Shown here in pieces: positions 53,413-64,000 of a stretch of DNA of 64,000 nt. The number at the start of each line of letters is the position of its first letter. Position 1 is the first letter of the stretch. The DNA comes from Betaproteobacteria bacterium. Its GTDB lineage: Bacteria > Pseudomonadota > Gammaproteobacteria > Burkholderiales > Rhodocyclaceae. The position numbers and the translations under genes are program-made. The notes beneath the pieces were generated by a model. The model made no database searches and was not told where the DNA came from. It saw nothing but the letters and a program-made list of their open reading frames with translations. The stretch is from the NCBI GenBank assembly GCA_020621405.1, contig JAHRYN010000001.1:62001-126000 (forward strand), in the 5' to 3' direction.

Positions 53413-54290
53413 GCCGCGTCCGCGTTGTCGCTCAGGCCGTCCATCCATGCCGAAAACGCGGCACCGACTTCCGGATGCTTGCGCGCCAGTTCGACCGTGG
53501 CCTGCAGATAGCCCAGCTTGGAGCCGCAGTCGTATCGCACGCCCTTGAACGGATAGGCCAGCACAGCCTCCTCGCCCAGCAGGGTGGCGATCGCATCCGT
53601 CAGCTGCAGTTCGCCGCCAGCGCCCGGCTTGAGCGCGCGCAGATGATGGAAGATGCGCGGCGTCAGGATGTAGCGGCCGACCACCGCCAGCGTCGACGGT
53701 GCCACGTCGGGCTTCGGTTTCTCGACGATGCCGGTCACGCCGTACAGGCCGCCGACATCGGCATCGGTACTGACGATACCGTAGCTGCCGGTCTGGCTGC
53801 GCGGCACCTGCTGCACGCCGAGGATGGAGCGGCCGAAGCGGTTGAAGATGTCCGTCATCTGCTTGAGGATGGGCGGCTCGCCGTCGATCAGGTCGTCGGC
53901 CAGCACCACGGCGAACGGTTCGTCGTTGACCACAGGTGCCGCGCACAGCACGGCATGGCCCAGACCGAGCGGTTCGGACTGGCGGATGTAGATGCAGTTC
54001 ACGTGCTTGGGCACCGTGTTGCACAGCGCCAGCAGGTCCTTCTTCTGCTTCATTTCCAGCTCGTGCTCGAGCTCGTAGGCCTTGTCGAAGTGGTCGGCGA
54101 TCGAACGCTTGGTGCGACCGGTGACGAAGATCAGGTCGGTGCATCCCGCAGCGACCGCCTCTTCGACCGCGTACTGGATCAGCGGCTTGTCCACAACGGG
54201 CAGCATTTCCTTCGGATTGGCCTTGGTGGCGGGCAGGAAACGGCTGCCCAGACCGGCGACCGGAAATACCGCTTTGCGTACTGACTTCAT
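53409..54290 (-). CDS. galU: UTP-glucose-1-phosphate uridylyltransferase
   Basis: A 293-residue nucleotidyltransferase making UDP-glucose for exopolysaccharide and [23 protein letters not shown] is the nucleotide loop; [17 protein letters not shown] and [13 protein letters not shown] follow. It sits four bases downstream of ligA and overlaps hpt. Confidence 0.96.
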   Translation of the reverse strand: MKSVRKAVFPVAGLGSRFLPATKANPKEMLPVVDKPLIQYAVEEAVAAGCTDLIFVTGRTKRSIADHFDKAYELEHELEMKQKKDLLALCNTVPKHVNCIYIRQSEPLGLGHAVLCAAPVVNDEPFAVVLADDLIDGEPPILKQMTDIFNRFGRSILGVQQVPRSQTGSYGIVSTDADVGGLYGVTGIVEKPKPDVAPSTLAVVGRYILTPRIFHHLRALKPGAGGELQLTDAIATLLGEEAVLAYPFKGVRYDCGSKLGYLQATVELARKHPEVGAAFSAWMDGLSDNADAA

Positions 54291-54294
54291 CTTT

Positions 54295-57491
<3,197 letters not shown>

Positions 57492-57518
57492 GAATACCTG
57501 TCCTCGTCACTGTTGTTG

Positions 57519-60500
57519 TCAGACGCTGAGCGCTTCGTCGCGCAGCTTCAGCGCCTGTTCCATATCGACCTCGACCACGCGCGAGCACCCGCGCTCCTGC
57601 ATGGTGACGCCGACCAGCTGTTGCGCCATTTCCATCGTGATCTTGTTGTGGCTGATGAACACGAACTGCGTCGCGGCCGACATGCGCTTGACCATTTCGC
57701 AGAAGCGTTCCGTATTGGTGTCGTCGAGCGGCGCATCGACCTCGTCCAGCATGCAGAACGGCGCCGGATTGAGCTGGAACAGCGCAAACACCAGCGCCGT
57801 CGCGGTCAGGGCCTTTTCGCCGCCGGACAACAGCTGGATCGATGCGTTGCGCTTGCCGGGCGGCTGCGCGAACACCTGCAGCCCGGCATCGAGGATTTCG
57901 TCGCCCGTCATCACCAGCCGCGCCTCGCCACCGCCGAACAGCTCGGGGAAGATGCGGCCGAATTCAGTATTGACGCGATCATACGTCTCCTTGAGCTGGA
58001 CACGGGTTTCCCGGTCCATGCTGCGGATCGCGTCTTCCAGCGTGCCGATCGCCTCGCGCAGGTCCGCCGACTGCATGTCGAGATAGCCTTTGCGCTCGGA
58101 TGCCTGGGTCAGTTCCTCGAGTGCCGCCAGATTGACCGCACCGAGCGCCGAAATCTCGCGGCCGAGACGCGTGATTTCCGCGTTCAGCCCGCCCTCGCGC
58201 AGCTTCTCCTGTTCGCCTTCGGCCAGCAGCGCATCGAGCCGCCCGTCCGGCAGTTCGATCTCGGCCAGCCGCTGCGCGTACTGCTCGGCATTGAGTGTTG
58301 CAGCCTGCTGCTTCAGCTTCACGTCGGCCAGCCGCTCGCGTGCCGGCGCCAGCCGCTGTTCGGCGCCGGAGCGCTGCGCTTCCAGCTCGCGCAGCTGCGC
58401 GGCCAGAACTTCCTGCGCGTCGCGGCAAGTCGCCAGCACTTGCTCGCGCGCACGCCGCGCATCCAGCGTCTGCTGCAGCGTTGCGTCGATCGAGCGTTCG
58501 TCGATCTGCGCCTGTTCGTCGCGCCGCAGCGCCAGTTCGAGTTCGGCATTTTCCAGCTGGGTGCGCGCCACCGACAGGTTGCTGGCCAGGTCGGCCAGCC
58601 GGCTGGCGCATTCGCGCTGCGAGAATCCGGCTTCCTGCAGTTCGCGCGCCGCTGCCTGCTCGGCGAAACGTGCCTCGCGCAGCGCACCGTCTGCCATTTT
58701 CTGTGCATCGACCGCCGCCTCGAGTCGCGCGCGCTGCGCCTCGATCAGCTCGCGTGCCCACTCCATCTCGGTTTCGGCGCGCTCGTGGTGGGCGCGTTCG
58801 GTCAGTTCCGCCTGCTCCAGTTCCGCCCTGTCGCGTTCCAGCGCACCGCGCTTCTCGTCGAAACGGGCCAGCGCCTGCGCCAGCTTGATGTGTTCCACCT
58901 GGGCCGCGTGGGCTGACTGGGTCAACGCCTGCTGTTCGCGCCGCGCTGCCGACAGCTCGTCATTGGCGGTGGCCAGGGCCGCTTCCGTTTCGCGCAGCGC
59001 TTCGCGTGCCTCGGCCAGCGCCGCGTCCGCCATGTCGATGTCGCGGCTCAGCTGTTCGATGTCGCGTGCGCGTTCGAGTACGCCGTGCGTGCGGGCGTCG
59101 GGCGCATACAGCGTCAGCGAGGCGCCATGAGCAACGCGTCCCTGCCGGTCGACGCGCCGACCGGTGCTGCCATCGCCGACTTCCAGCATCTCGACGGCAG
59201 CGACCGGGCCGAGCCAGATGTCGAGCAGTGCGTCCCAGCGCGCGTCGGTCGTGCGAACGCAGCGGCGCAGGCTGCCTTCGGCCACCGGAACCGGCGTGTC
59301 GATACCGGGCAAGGCCAGCGCGATGCTCTGCGGTGCCGCGCTGCCTGCGCAGGCAGCCGACAGGCGATCCAGCGAGCCGGCATCGAGCGCACCCAGGCGT
59401 TCGCGCAGCACCGCCTCGACCGCCAGCTCCCAGCCGGCGTCCACCTGCAGTGACTGCCACAGCGGCCGGGCGGCTTCGAGCCCGAGTGCAGCCAGCCAGG
59501 GCGCGAGCTGACCGCCGCTCTGGGTCTTGCGCTGCAGTTCGACCAGCGCGTCGCGGCGCGCGCGCGCGTCGGTCAGCGTCCGCGTCTTCGCACGCTCGTC
59601 GTCCTGCGCATTGCGCAGTGCACCCTGCAGCTGCGGCACCGTCATCTGCGCCGTGCTGACACGCTGCTGAACGGATTCCAGCGCCATCTGCAGTTCGTCC
59701 AGACGATCCTGCGCGATGGCCAGCGCCTCGCGGTCGGGTTCGACCAGCTGCGCGTGCTCCTGCATCAGCCGGGCGCGGCGGGCGCCCAGTGCGTCCAGCG
59801 TGCGGCTGGCATTGGCGCGGTGGGTTTCCTCGACCTTGAGTTGCTGTTCGACCGCCGCCAGTTCGCGCCGCGCGAGCGCGGCCTGCTGTTCGGCTTCGCG
59901 CCACGCGGCGTCGGCGTCGGGCAGCAGCGCGGCCGTCGTCTCGTGGCGCGCCTCGGCCTGTTCGAGCCGGTGGGCCGAATGTTCGGCCAGCGTCGTCCAG
60001 CGTTCGGTGTCGGCATCGATGCCGGCGATGCGCGTGCGCCAGGTGTCGGCTTCGGACGTCAGCTGGGTAATGCGGCCGGCCAGCTTCTGCCGGCTGTCCA
60101 CCGCGCGCCGCAGTTCGTCCTCGAGCCTGCTGGCTTCGGTATTGACTGCAAACAGCTCGGCCTGGGCTGCGTGCACCGCCTCGGAGCTGGCGAAATGTTC
60201 GGTGCGCACGCGCTCCAGCGCGGATTCGTGGTGGCGAAGCGCGGCGATCTCGCGCTCGATGTCGGTGTCGATGCTGCCGGCCTCGAGCGCCAGCGCTGTC
60301 GCCTCGGCGCCGGCCGCACGCTGCTTCATCGCCCACAGCAGCGCCTGGCGTTCGGCCAGCCGGCGTGTCAGTTCGGTGTAGCGGGCGGCGACTTCGGCCT
60401 GCTTCTGCAGCCGGTCGATGCGATTGCCCAGTTCGCCGACGATGTCGTCCAGCCGGGTCAGGTTGTCGCGTGCGTCGTCGAGCCGGCCCTGGGTTTCCCG

Positions 60501-61031
60501 ACGGCGTTCGCGGTATTTGGTGATGCCGGCCGCCTCTTCGAGAAAGGCGCGCAGCTCTTCCGGCCGTGCCTCGATGATGCGGGTGATCATGCCCTGCTCG
60601 ATGATGGCGTAGGCGCGCGGGCCCAGACCGGTGCCGAGGAACACGTCGATCACGTCGCGCCGGCGACAGCGCGTGTTGTTGATGTAGTAGTCCGACTGGC
60701 CGTCGCGCTCGAGCACGCGCTTGACCGCGATTTCGGCGTACTGCGACCACTGGCCGGCGGCGCGTCCGAGATTGTTGTCGAACACCAGTTCGACGCTGGC
60801 GCGCCCGACCGGCTTGCGCGTGCCCGAGCCATTGAAGATGACGTCGGTCATCGCGTCGCCGCGCAGCGCCGAGGCGCGCGACTCGCCGAGCACCCAGCGC
60901 ACCGCGTCGATGATGTTCGACTTGCCGCAGCCGTTCGGACCCACCACGCCGACCAGCTGGCCGGGCATCAGGATGGTGGTCGGATCGACGAAAGTCTTGA
61001 ACCCGGCAAGTTTTAGTTTGGACAGACGCAC
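57519..61031 (-). CDS. smc: Chromosome segregation ATPase SMC
   Basis: A 1170-residue SMC, the standard length. Walker A GPNGCGKSN is at residues 31-39, two long coiled coils flank a hinge (about 510-650), and the C-terminal head has LSGGEKALTATALVFAL from 1068 and Walker B CMLDEVDAPLDD near 1094. With ScpAB it organises the chromosome. The start is GTG 61031, giving the usual RLSKLKLAGFKTFVDP; sequence further upstream is non-conserved. Confidence 0.97.
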   Translation of the reverse strand: MRLSKLKLAGFKTFVDPTTILMPGQLVGVVGPNGCGKSNIIDAVRWVLGESRASALRGDAMTDVIFNGSGTRKPVGRASVELVFDNNLGRAAGQWSQYAEIAVKRVLERDGQSDYYINNTRCRRRDVIDVFLGTGLGPRAYAIIEQGMITRIIEARPEELRAFLEEAAGITKYRERRRETQGRLDDARDNLTRLDDIVGELGNRIDRLQKQAEVAARYTELTRRLAERQALLWAMKQRAAGAEATALALEAGSIDTDIEREIAALRHHESALERVRTEHFASSEAVHAAQAELFAVNTEASRLEDELRRAVDSRQKLAGRITQLTSEADTWRTRIAGIDADTERWTTLAEHSAHRLEQAEARHETTAALLPDADAAWREAEQQAALARRELAAVEQQLKVEETHRANASRTLDALGARRARLMQEHAQLVEPDREALAIAQDRLDELQMALESVQQRVSTAQMTVPQLQGALRNAQDDERAKTRTLTDARARRDALVELQRKTQSGGQLAPWLAALGLEAARPLWQSLQVDAGWELAVEAVLRERLGALDAGSLDRLSAACAGSAAPQSIALALPGIDTPVPVAEGSLRRCVRTTDARWDALLDIWLGPVAAVEMLEVGDGSTGRRVDRQGRVAHGASLTLYAPDARTHGVLERARDIEQLSRDIDMADAALAEAREALRETEAALATANDELSAARREQQALTQSAHAAQVEHIKLAQALARFDEKRGALERDRAELEQAELTERAHHERAETEMEWARELIEAQRARLEAAVDAQKMADGALREARFAEQAAARELQEAGFSQRECASRLADLASNLSVARTQLENAELELALRRDEQAQIDERSIDATLQQTLDARRAREQVLATCRDAQEVLAAQLRELEAQRSGAEQRLAPARERLADVKLKQQAATLNAEQYAQRLAEIELPDGRLDALLAEGEQEKLREGGLNAEITRLGREISALGAVNLAALEELTQASERKGYLDMQSADLREAIGTLEDAIRSMDRETRVQLKETYDRVNTEFGRIFPELFGGGEARLVMTGDEILDAGLQVFAQPPGKRNASIQLLSGGEKALTATALVFALFQLNPAPFCMLDEVDAPLDDTNTERFCEMVKRMSAATQFVFISHNKITMEMAQQLVGVTMQERGCSRVVEVDMEQALKLRDEALSV

Positions 61032-61092
61032 GGAAGGCGGTTCTGAGGGAGCGTCGGGGCGGAAAACCGGCCGAATGATATCACCGGGCTCC

Positions 61093-61114
61093 GGCCGGCC
61101 TGCAGGCGCCGGCC
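61093..61114 (-). repeat. Hairpin at the end of the EamA transporter gene
   Basis: GGCCGGC (61093-61099) and GCCGGCC (61108-61114) form a perfect stem in the 82-base gap before smc. No T-run follows, so it is at best a weak terminator. Confidence 0.3.
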
Positions 61115-62028
61115 TACGCAGGTTCCTTGTCAGGCTGCGCGGCCGGCTGTTCCAGATGGCCTGAAAACAGGCTGGCGGCAATGATCATTGCGCCGCCGAG
61201 CCATTCCTTGGTGCCCATCACTTCGTCCGCCAGCCACCAGGACGACGCGGCAGCGACCACCAGCTCGAACAGGAAGAGCGAAATGGCGGCATTGGCGCTC
61301 AGATGCGTAATGCCGTACTGCACGACGAGGTTGATGATGAGCAGCACCGCACCGAGGATGCCCAGCATCAGCCAGATGTCGGCGCCGACTGCCACCGCCT
61401 GCGCGACCGGTGATTCGCCGCGCAGCCAGGCGACGGCCGGCGCCATCAGCACGACGCCGGCAAACACGGCCATCACCTTGTGTTCGATTTCTATGTGCGC
61501 GGTGCGGCGCACCAGCACATTGGCCAGCGCGAAGCAGAATCCGGCGCCCAGCCCCATCCATTCGGCGCCGCACGCCGGCCACGGAAAACCCAGCGCCGGT
61601 TGCCAGAGCATGACGATGGCGCCCGCCATCGACAGCGCGATCACCCCGGTGCCGGCCCGGCTCAGGCGTTCGCCGAGCAGCGTGCGCGACAGCAGCACGG
61701 TCCACAGCGGCGACAGGTAGAACAGCAGCAGCACGCGCATCACCACGCCATCGAGCGTGCCCAGCACGTAGCCGATATTGGTGCCGGCCGCCGACAGCGC
61801 AAGCAGCAGCAGCCAGAAACTGGGTCGGATGGTGCGCACCACCGGCCACATCGGAAGCAGTCCGAACAGGAAGGCCAGGCCGTAGGTGATGCCGGTGGCG
61901 GTGACACCGCCCATGCCGGCCGCCTCGATCACGCGGTAGGGATACCAGATGAGCCCCCAGACGACGGCACCGCAAAGAAGTGCCATGGAGGGGAGCAGCC
62001 GTGAATCGGGCATTCGGGAAGCGAGCAT
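61114..62028 (-). CDS. EamA/DMT-superfamily transporter
   Basis: A 304-residue membrane protein with ten hydrophobic helices arranged as two EamA repeats (first about 15-150, second about 165-295; LFYLSPLWTVLLSRTLLGERLS closes the first and FELVVAAASSWWLADEVMGTKEW the second). Members export amino acids, metabolites or nucleotide sugars; the substrate cannot be told. ATG 62028 is chosen; 62013 is an alternative. It is divergent from dapC. Confidence 0.88.
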   Translation of the reverse strand: MLASRMPDSRLLPSMALLCGAVVWGLIWYPYRVIEAAGMGGVTATGITYGLAFLFGLLPMWPVVRTIRPSFWLLLLALSAAGTNIGYVLGTLDGVVMRVLLLFYLSPLWTVLLSRTLLGERLSRAGTGVIALSMAGAIVMLWQPALGFPWPACGAEWMGLGAGFCFALANVLVRRTAHIEIEHKVMAVFAGVVLMAPAVAWLRGESPVAQAVAVGADIWLMLGILGAVLLIINLVVQYGITHLSANAAISLFLFELVVAAASSWWLADEVMGTKEWLGGAMIIAASLFSGHLEQPAAQPDKEPA

Positions 62029-62093
62029 GGGACGTATACTTGTTGTGTTTTGGCCTGCGCCTCGTCCGGCGCGGCCGGCTTTCCGGACATTAC

Positions 62094-63317
62094 ATGCAGA
62101 ACGAACATTCACGGGCGCTGCCCGTCACCCCGCATCTTGCCTCGCTCCAGCCCTACCCGTTCGAACGGCTCCGGGCACTGACCGCCGGTGTCACCGGCCC
62201 GGCATCGCTGCCGCTGGTCAGGTTGTCCATCGGCGAACCGCAGCACGCGACACCACAGCTGATCAAGGACGCGCTGACCGGCGCACTCGACGGCCTGTCG
62301 GTCTACCCGACCACCGCCGGACTCGACGCGCTGCGCGAGTGTATCGCGAGCTGGCTGATGCGCCGATACGGCCTGCCGGCCGTCAGCGCCGCGACGCAGG
62401 TGCTGCCGGTCAATGGCTCGCGCGAGGCGCTGTTCTCGTTTGCCCAGTGCGTGATCGACGCCAGCCGTCCGGACGCGAAGGTGCTGTCGCCCAACCCCTT
62501 CTATCAGATCTATGAAGGCGCGGCGCTGCTGGCCGGTGCCCGCATCGGCTTTTACAATCAGCTTCCGGACGACGGCTTCGCCTGCAATTTCGACCGCATT
62601 CCGGACACCGAGTGGGCCGGCGTGCAGCTGGTCTATGTCTGCTCGCCGGCCAATCCCTGCGGCAAGGTGATGACGCTGGACGAATGGCGCTCGCTGTTCG
62701 AACTGGCCGACCGCCACGGTTTCGTCATCGCCTCGGACGAGTGCTATTCGGAAATCTTCTTCGACGAGGCGGCACCGCCGCTCGGTGGTCTGGAGGCGGC
62801 GCACCGGCTCGGTCGCACCGGTTTCGAGCGGCTGATCGTGTTTTCCAGCCTGTCCAAGCGCTCGAACGTGCCGGGTCTGCGCAGCGGCTTTGTCGCCGGC
62901 GATGCGCGGCTGATCAAGAATTTCCTGCTCTACCGGACCTACCACGGCAGCGCGATGGGGCTTGCGGTGCAGGCGGCGAGCGTTGCGGCTTGGAACGACG
63001 AGTCGCATGTGCGCGACAACCGCGACCAGTACCGCGCGAAATTCGCCGCGGTGCAGCCCCTGATTGCATCGGTGCTGGACGCACCGATGCCCGACGCCAG
63101 CTTCTACCTGTGGGCCCGCACGCCGATCGACGATGCCGAGTTCGCCCGGCGGCTGCTGGCTGAATATAATGTTGCGGTCCTGCCGGGCAGCTTTCTTGCC
63201 CGCAGCGCCCACGGCGTCAATCCGGGGGCCGGCTTCATCCGCATCGCACTGGTGGCCGGCGCCGACGAGTGCCTGCAGGCTGCCGAACGCATCGTGCGCT
63301 TCTGCCGTGCCCTGTAG
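62094..63317 (+). CDS. dapC: Succinyldiaminopimelate transaminase
   Basis: A 407-residue class I PLP aminotransferase. The Schiff-base lysine is K255 in [39 protein letters not shown] and [10 protein letters not shown] are the other cofactor motifs. It makes N-succinyl-diaminopimelate from the product of DapD, encoded next, for lysine and peptidoglycan. TATACT at 62035-62040 may be its -10 element. Confidence 0.92.
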   Translation: MQNEHSRALPVTPHLASLQPYPFERLRALTAGVTGPASLPLVRLSIGEPQHATPQLIKDALTGALDGLSVYPTTAGLDALRECIASWLMRRYGLPAVSAATQVLPVNGSREALFSFAQCVIDASRPDAKVLSPNPFYQIYEGAALLAGARIGFYNQLPDDGFACNFDRIPDTEWAGVQLVYVCSPANPCGKVMTLDEWRSLFELADRHGFVIASDECYSEIFFDEAAPPLGGLEAAHRLGRTGFERLIVFSSLSKRSNVPGLRSGFVAGDARLIKNFLLYRTYHGSAMGLAVQAASVAAWNDESHVRDNRDQYRAKFAAVQPLIASVLDAPMPDASFYLWARTPIDDAEFARRLLAEYNVAVLPGSFLARSAHGVNPGAGFIRIALVAGADECLQAAERIVRFCRAL

Positions 63318-63376
63318 GGCCCGGCATATCATTCCATTCCAGTTCAAGTATCCGACCATCCTTACGGGGCTCCGCC

Positions 63377-64000
63377 ATGCAGGCTGCACAGCAAATCATT
63401 GAAACCGCATTTGAAAACCGCACCCAGTACTCGCCGGCGAACGCGCCGGCCGAGCTGCGCGAAGCGGTCGACTTCGTTCTTTCTCAACTGGACAGCGGCG
63501 CGCTGCGCGTCGCCGAACGCATCGACGGCGACTGGGTGACCCACCAGTGGATCAAGAAGGCGGTGCTGCTGTCCTTCCGCCTGCAGGACAACTCGGTACT
63601 CGATGGCGCCGAGACGCGCTATTACGACAAGGTGCCGATGAAGTTCGCCGGCTATGACGACGCTGCCTTCCGCGACGGAGGCTTCCGCGTCGTGCCGCCG
63701 GCCTCGGTACGCCGCGGTGCCTTCATAGCGAAAAACGTGGTGCTGATGCCGTCCTACGTCAATATCGGCGCCTACGTGGGCGAAGGCACGATGGTCGATA
63801 CCTGGGCCACGGTCGGTTCGTGCGCGCAGATCGGCAAGAACGTGCACCTGTCGGGCGGCGTCGGCATCGGTGGCGTGCTCGAGCCGGTACAGGCCAACCC
63901 GACCATCATCGGCGACAACTGCTTCATCGGCGCCCGCTCCGAGGTGGTCGAAGGCGTCATCGTCGAGGACAACTGCGTCATTTCGATGGGCGTGTATATC
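63377..64000 (+). CDS. dapD: Tetrahydrodipicolinate N-succinyltransferase, 3' end cut by window edge
   Basis: The first 208 residues of DapD. An N-terminal helical domain ([23 protein letters not shown]) leads into a left-handed beta-helix of hexapeptide repeats ([21 protein letters not shown], in parts; [28 protein letters not shown]). It succinylates tetrahydrodipicolinate, supplying DapC, whose gene ends 59 bases upstream. The full protein would be about 273 residues. Confidence 0.97.
   Translation, partial: MQAAQQIIETAFENRTQYSPANAPAELREAVDFVLSQLDSGALRVAERIDGDWVTHQWIKKAVLLSFRLQDNSVLDGAETRYYDKVPMKFAGYDDAAFRDGGFRVVPPASVRRGAFIAKNVVLMPSYVNIGAYVGEGTMVDTWATVGSCAQIGKNVHLSGGVGIGGVLEPVQANPTIIGDNCFIGARSEVVEGVIVEDNCVISMGVYI

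Overview
This window is an ordinary high-GC (roughly 65%) chromosomal segment of a betaproteobacterium. The order of the lpx/bam/frr block, three PEP-CTERM surface proteins, GlnD next to Map and the succinylase DapC/DapD branch suggest a Rhodocyclales-type organism; Methyloversatilis, Azoarcus or Thauera relatives are my guess, not a demonstrated identity. I saw no tRNA, rRNA, CRISPR array, insertion sequence or phage gene.

Layout. 1-2.2 kb: SPFH/NfeD membrane pair and an HDAC-like deacetylase. 2.5-9.0 kb: a signalling operon made of a REC/HD-GYP cyclic-di-GMP phosphodiesterase, a secreted histidine phosphatase and a 1570-residue multi-PAS hybrid kinase. 9.08-9.56 kb: a decayed chimera of the deacetylase N-terminus and the C-terminus of an rRNA methyltransferase whose intact copies lie at 1.3-2.2 kb and 18.1-18.8 kb. 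9.8-15.6 kb: the accessory part, a TonB-dependent receptor followed by three PEP-CTERM proteins, two of them paralogues, with conspicuous inverted repeats upstream and between genes. 15.8-17.9 kb: a NarX/LuxR-type two-component pair. 18-21.6 kb: TrmH-family methyltransferase, a CopD-like membrane protein, ahpF and ahpC. 22-25.5 kb: an ArsI/CadI-type dioxygenase and modABC.

25.5-39.7 kb is the long conserved minus-strand cluster rpsB-tsf-pyrH-frr-uppS-cdsA-dxr-rseP-bamA-skp-lpxD-fabZ-lpxA-lpxB-rnhB. It links translation, UMP supply, isoprenoid and phospholipid precursors, outer-membrane protein assembly and lipid A synthesis, mostly with 1-8 base stop/start overlaps. Divergent from it run map-glnD and a GGDEF/EAL protein. 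46-50.5 kb: def-mtnP, a secreted GlcG/HbpS-like protein, and typA. 50.7-57.5 kb: a chemoreceptor, a DEDDh exonuclease, hpt, galU, ligA and zipA. 57.5-64 kb: smc, an EamA transporter, dapC and the first two thirds of dapD.

The most unusual parts are the TonB receptor/PEP-CTERM island with its switch-like leader, the deacetylase/methyltransferase chimera, and the palindromic control region upstream of ahpC. Starts were chosen by homology to family N-termini, ribosome-binding sites and ATGA-type overlaps. Functional names rest on motifs read by eye; no database search was run.
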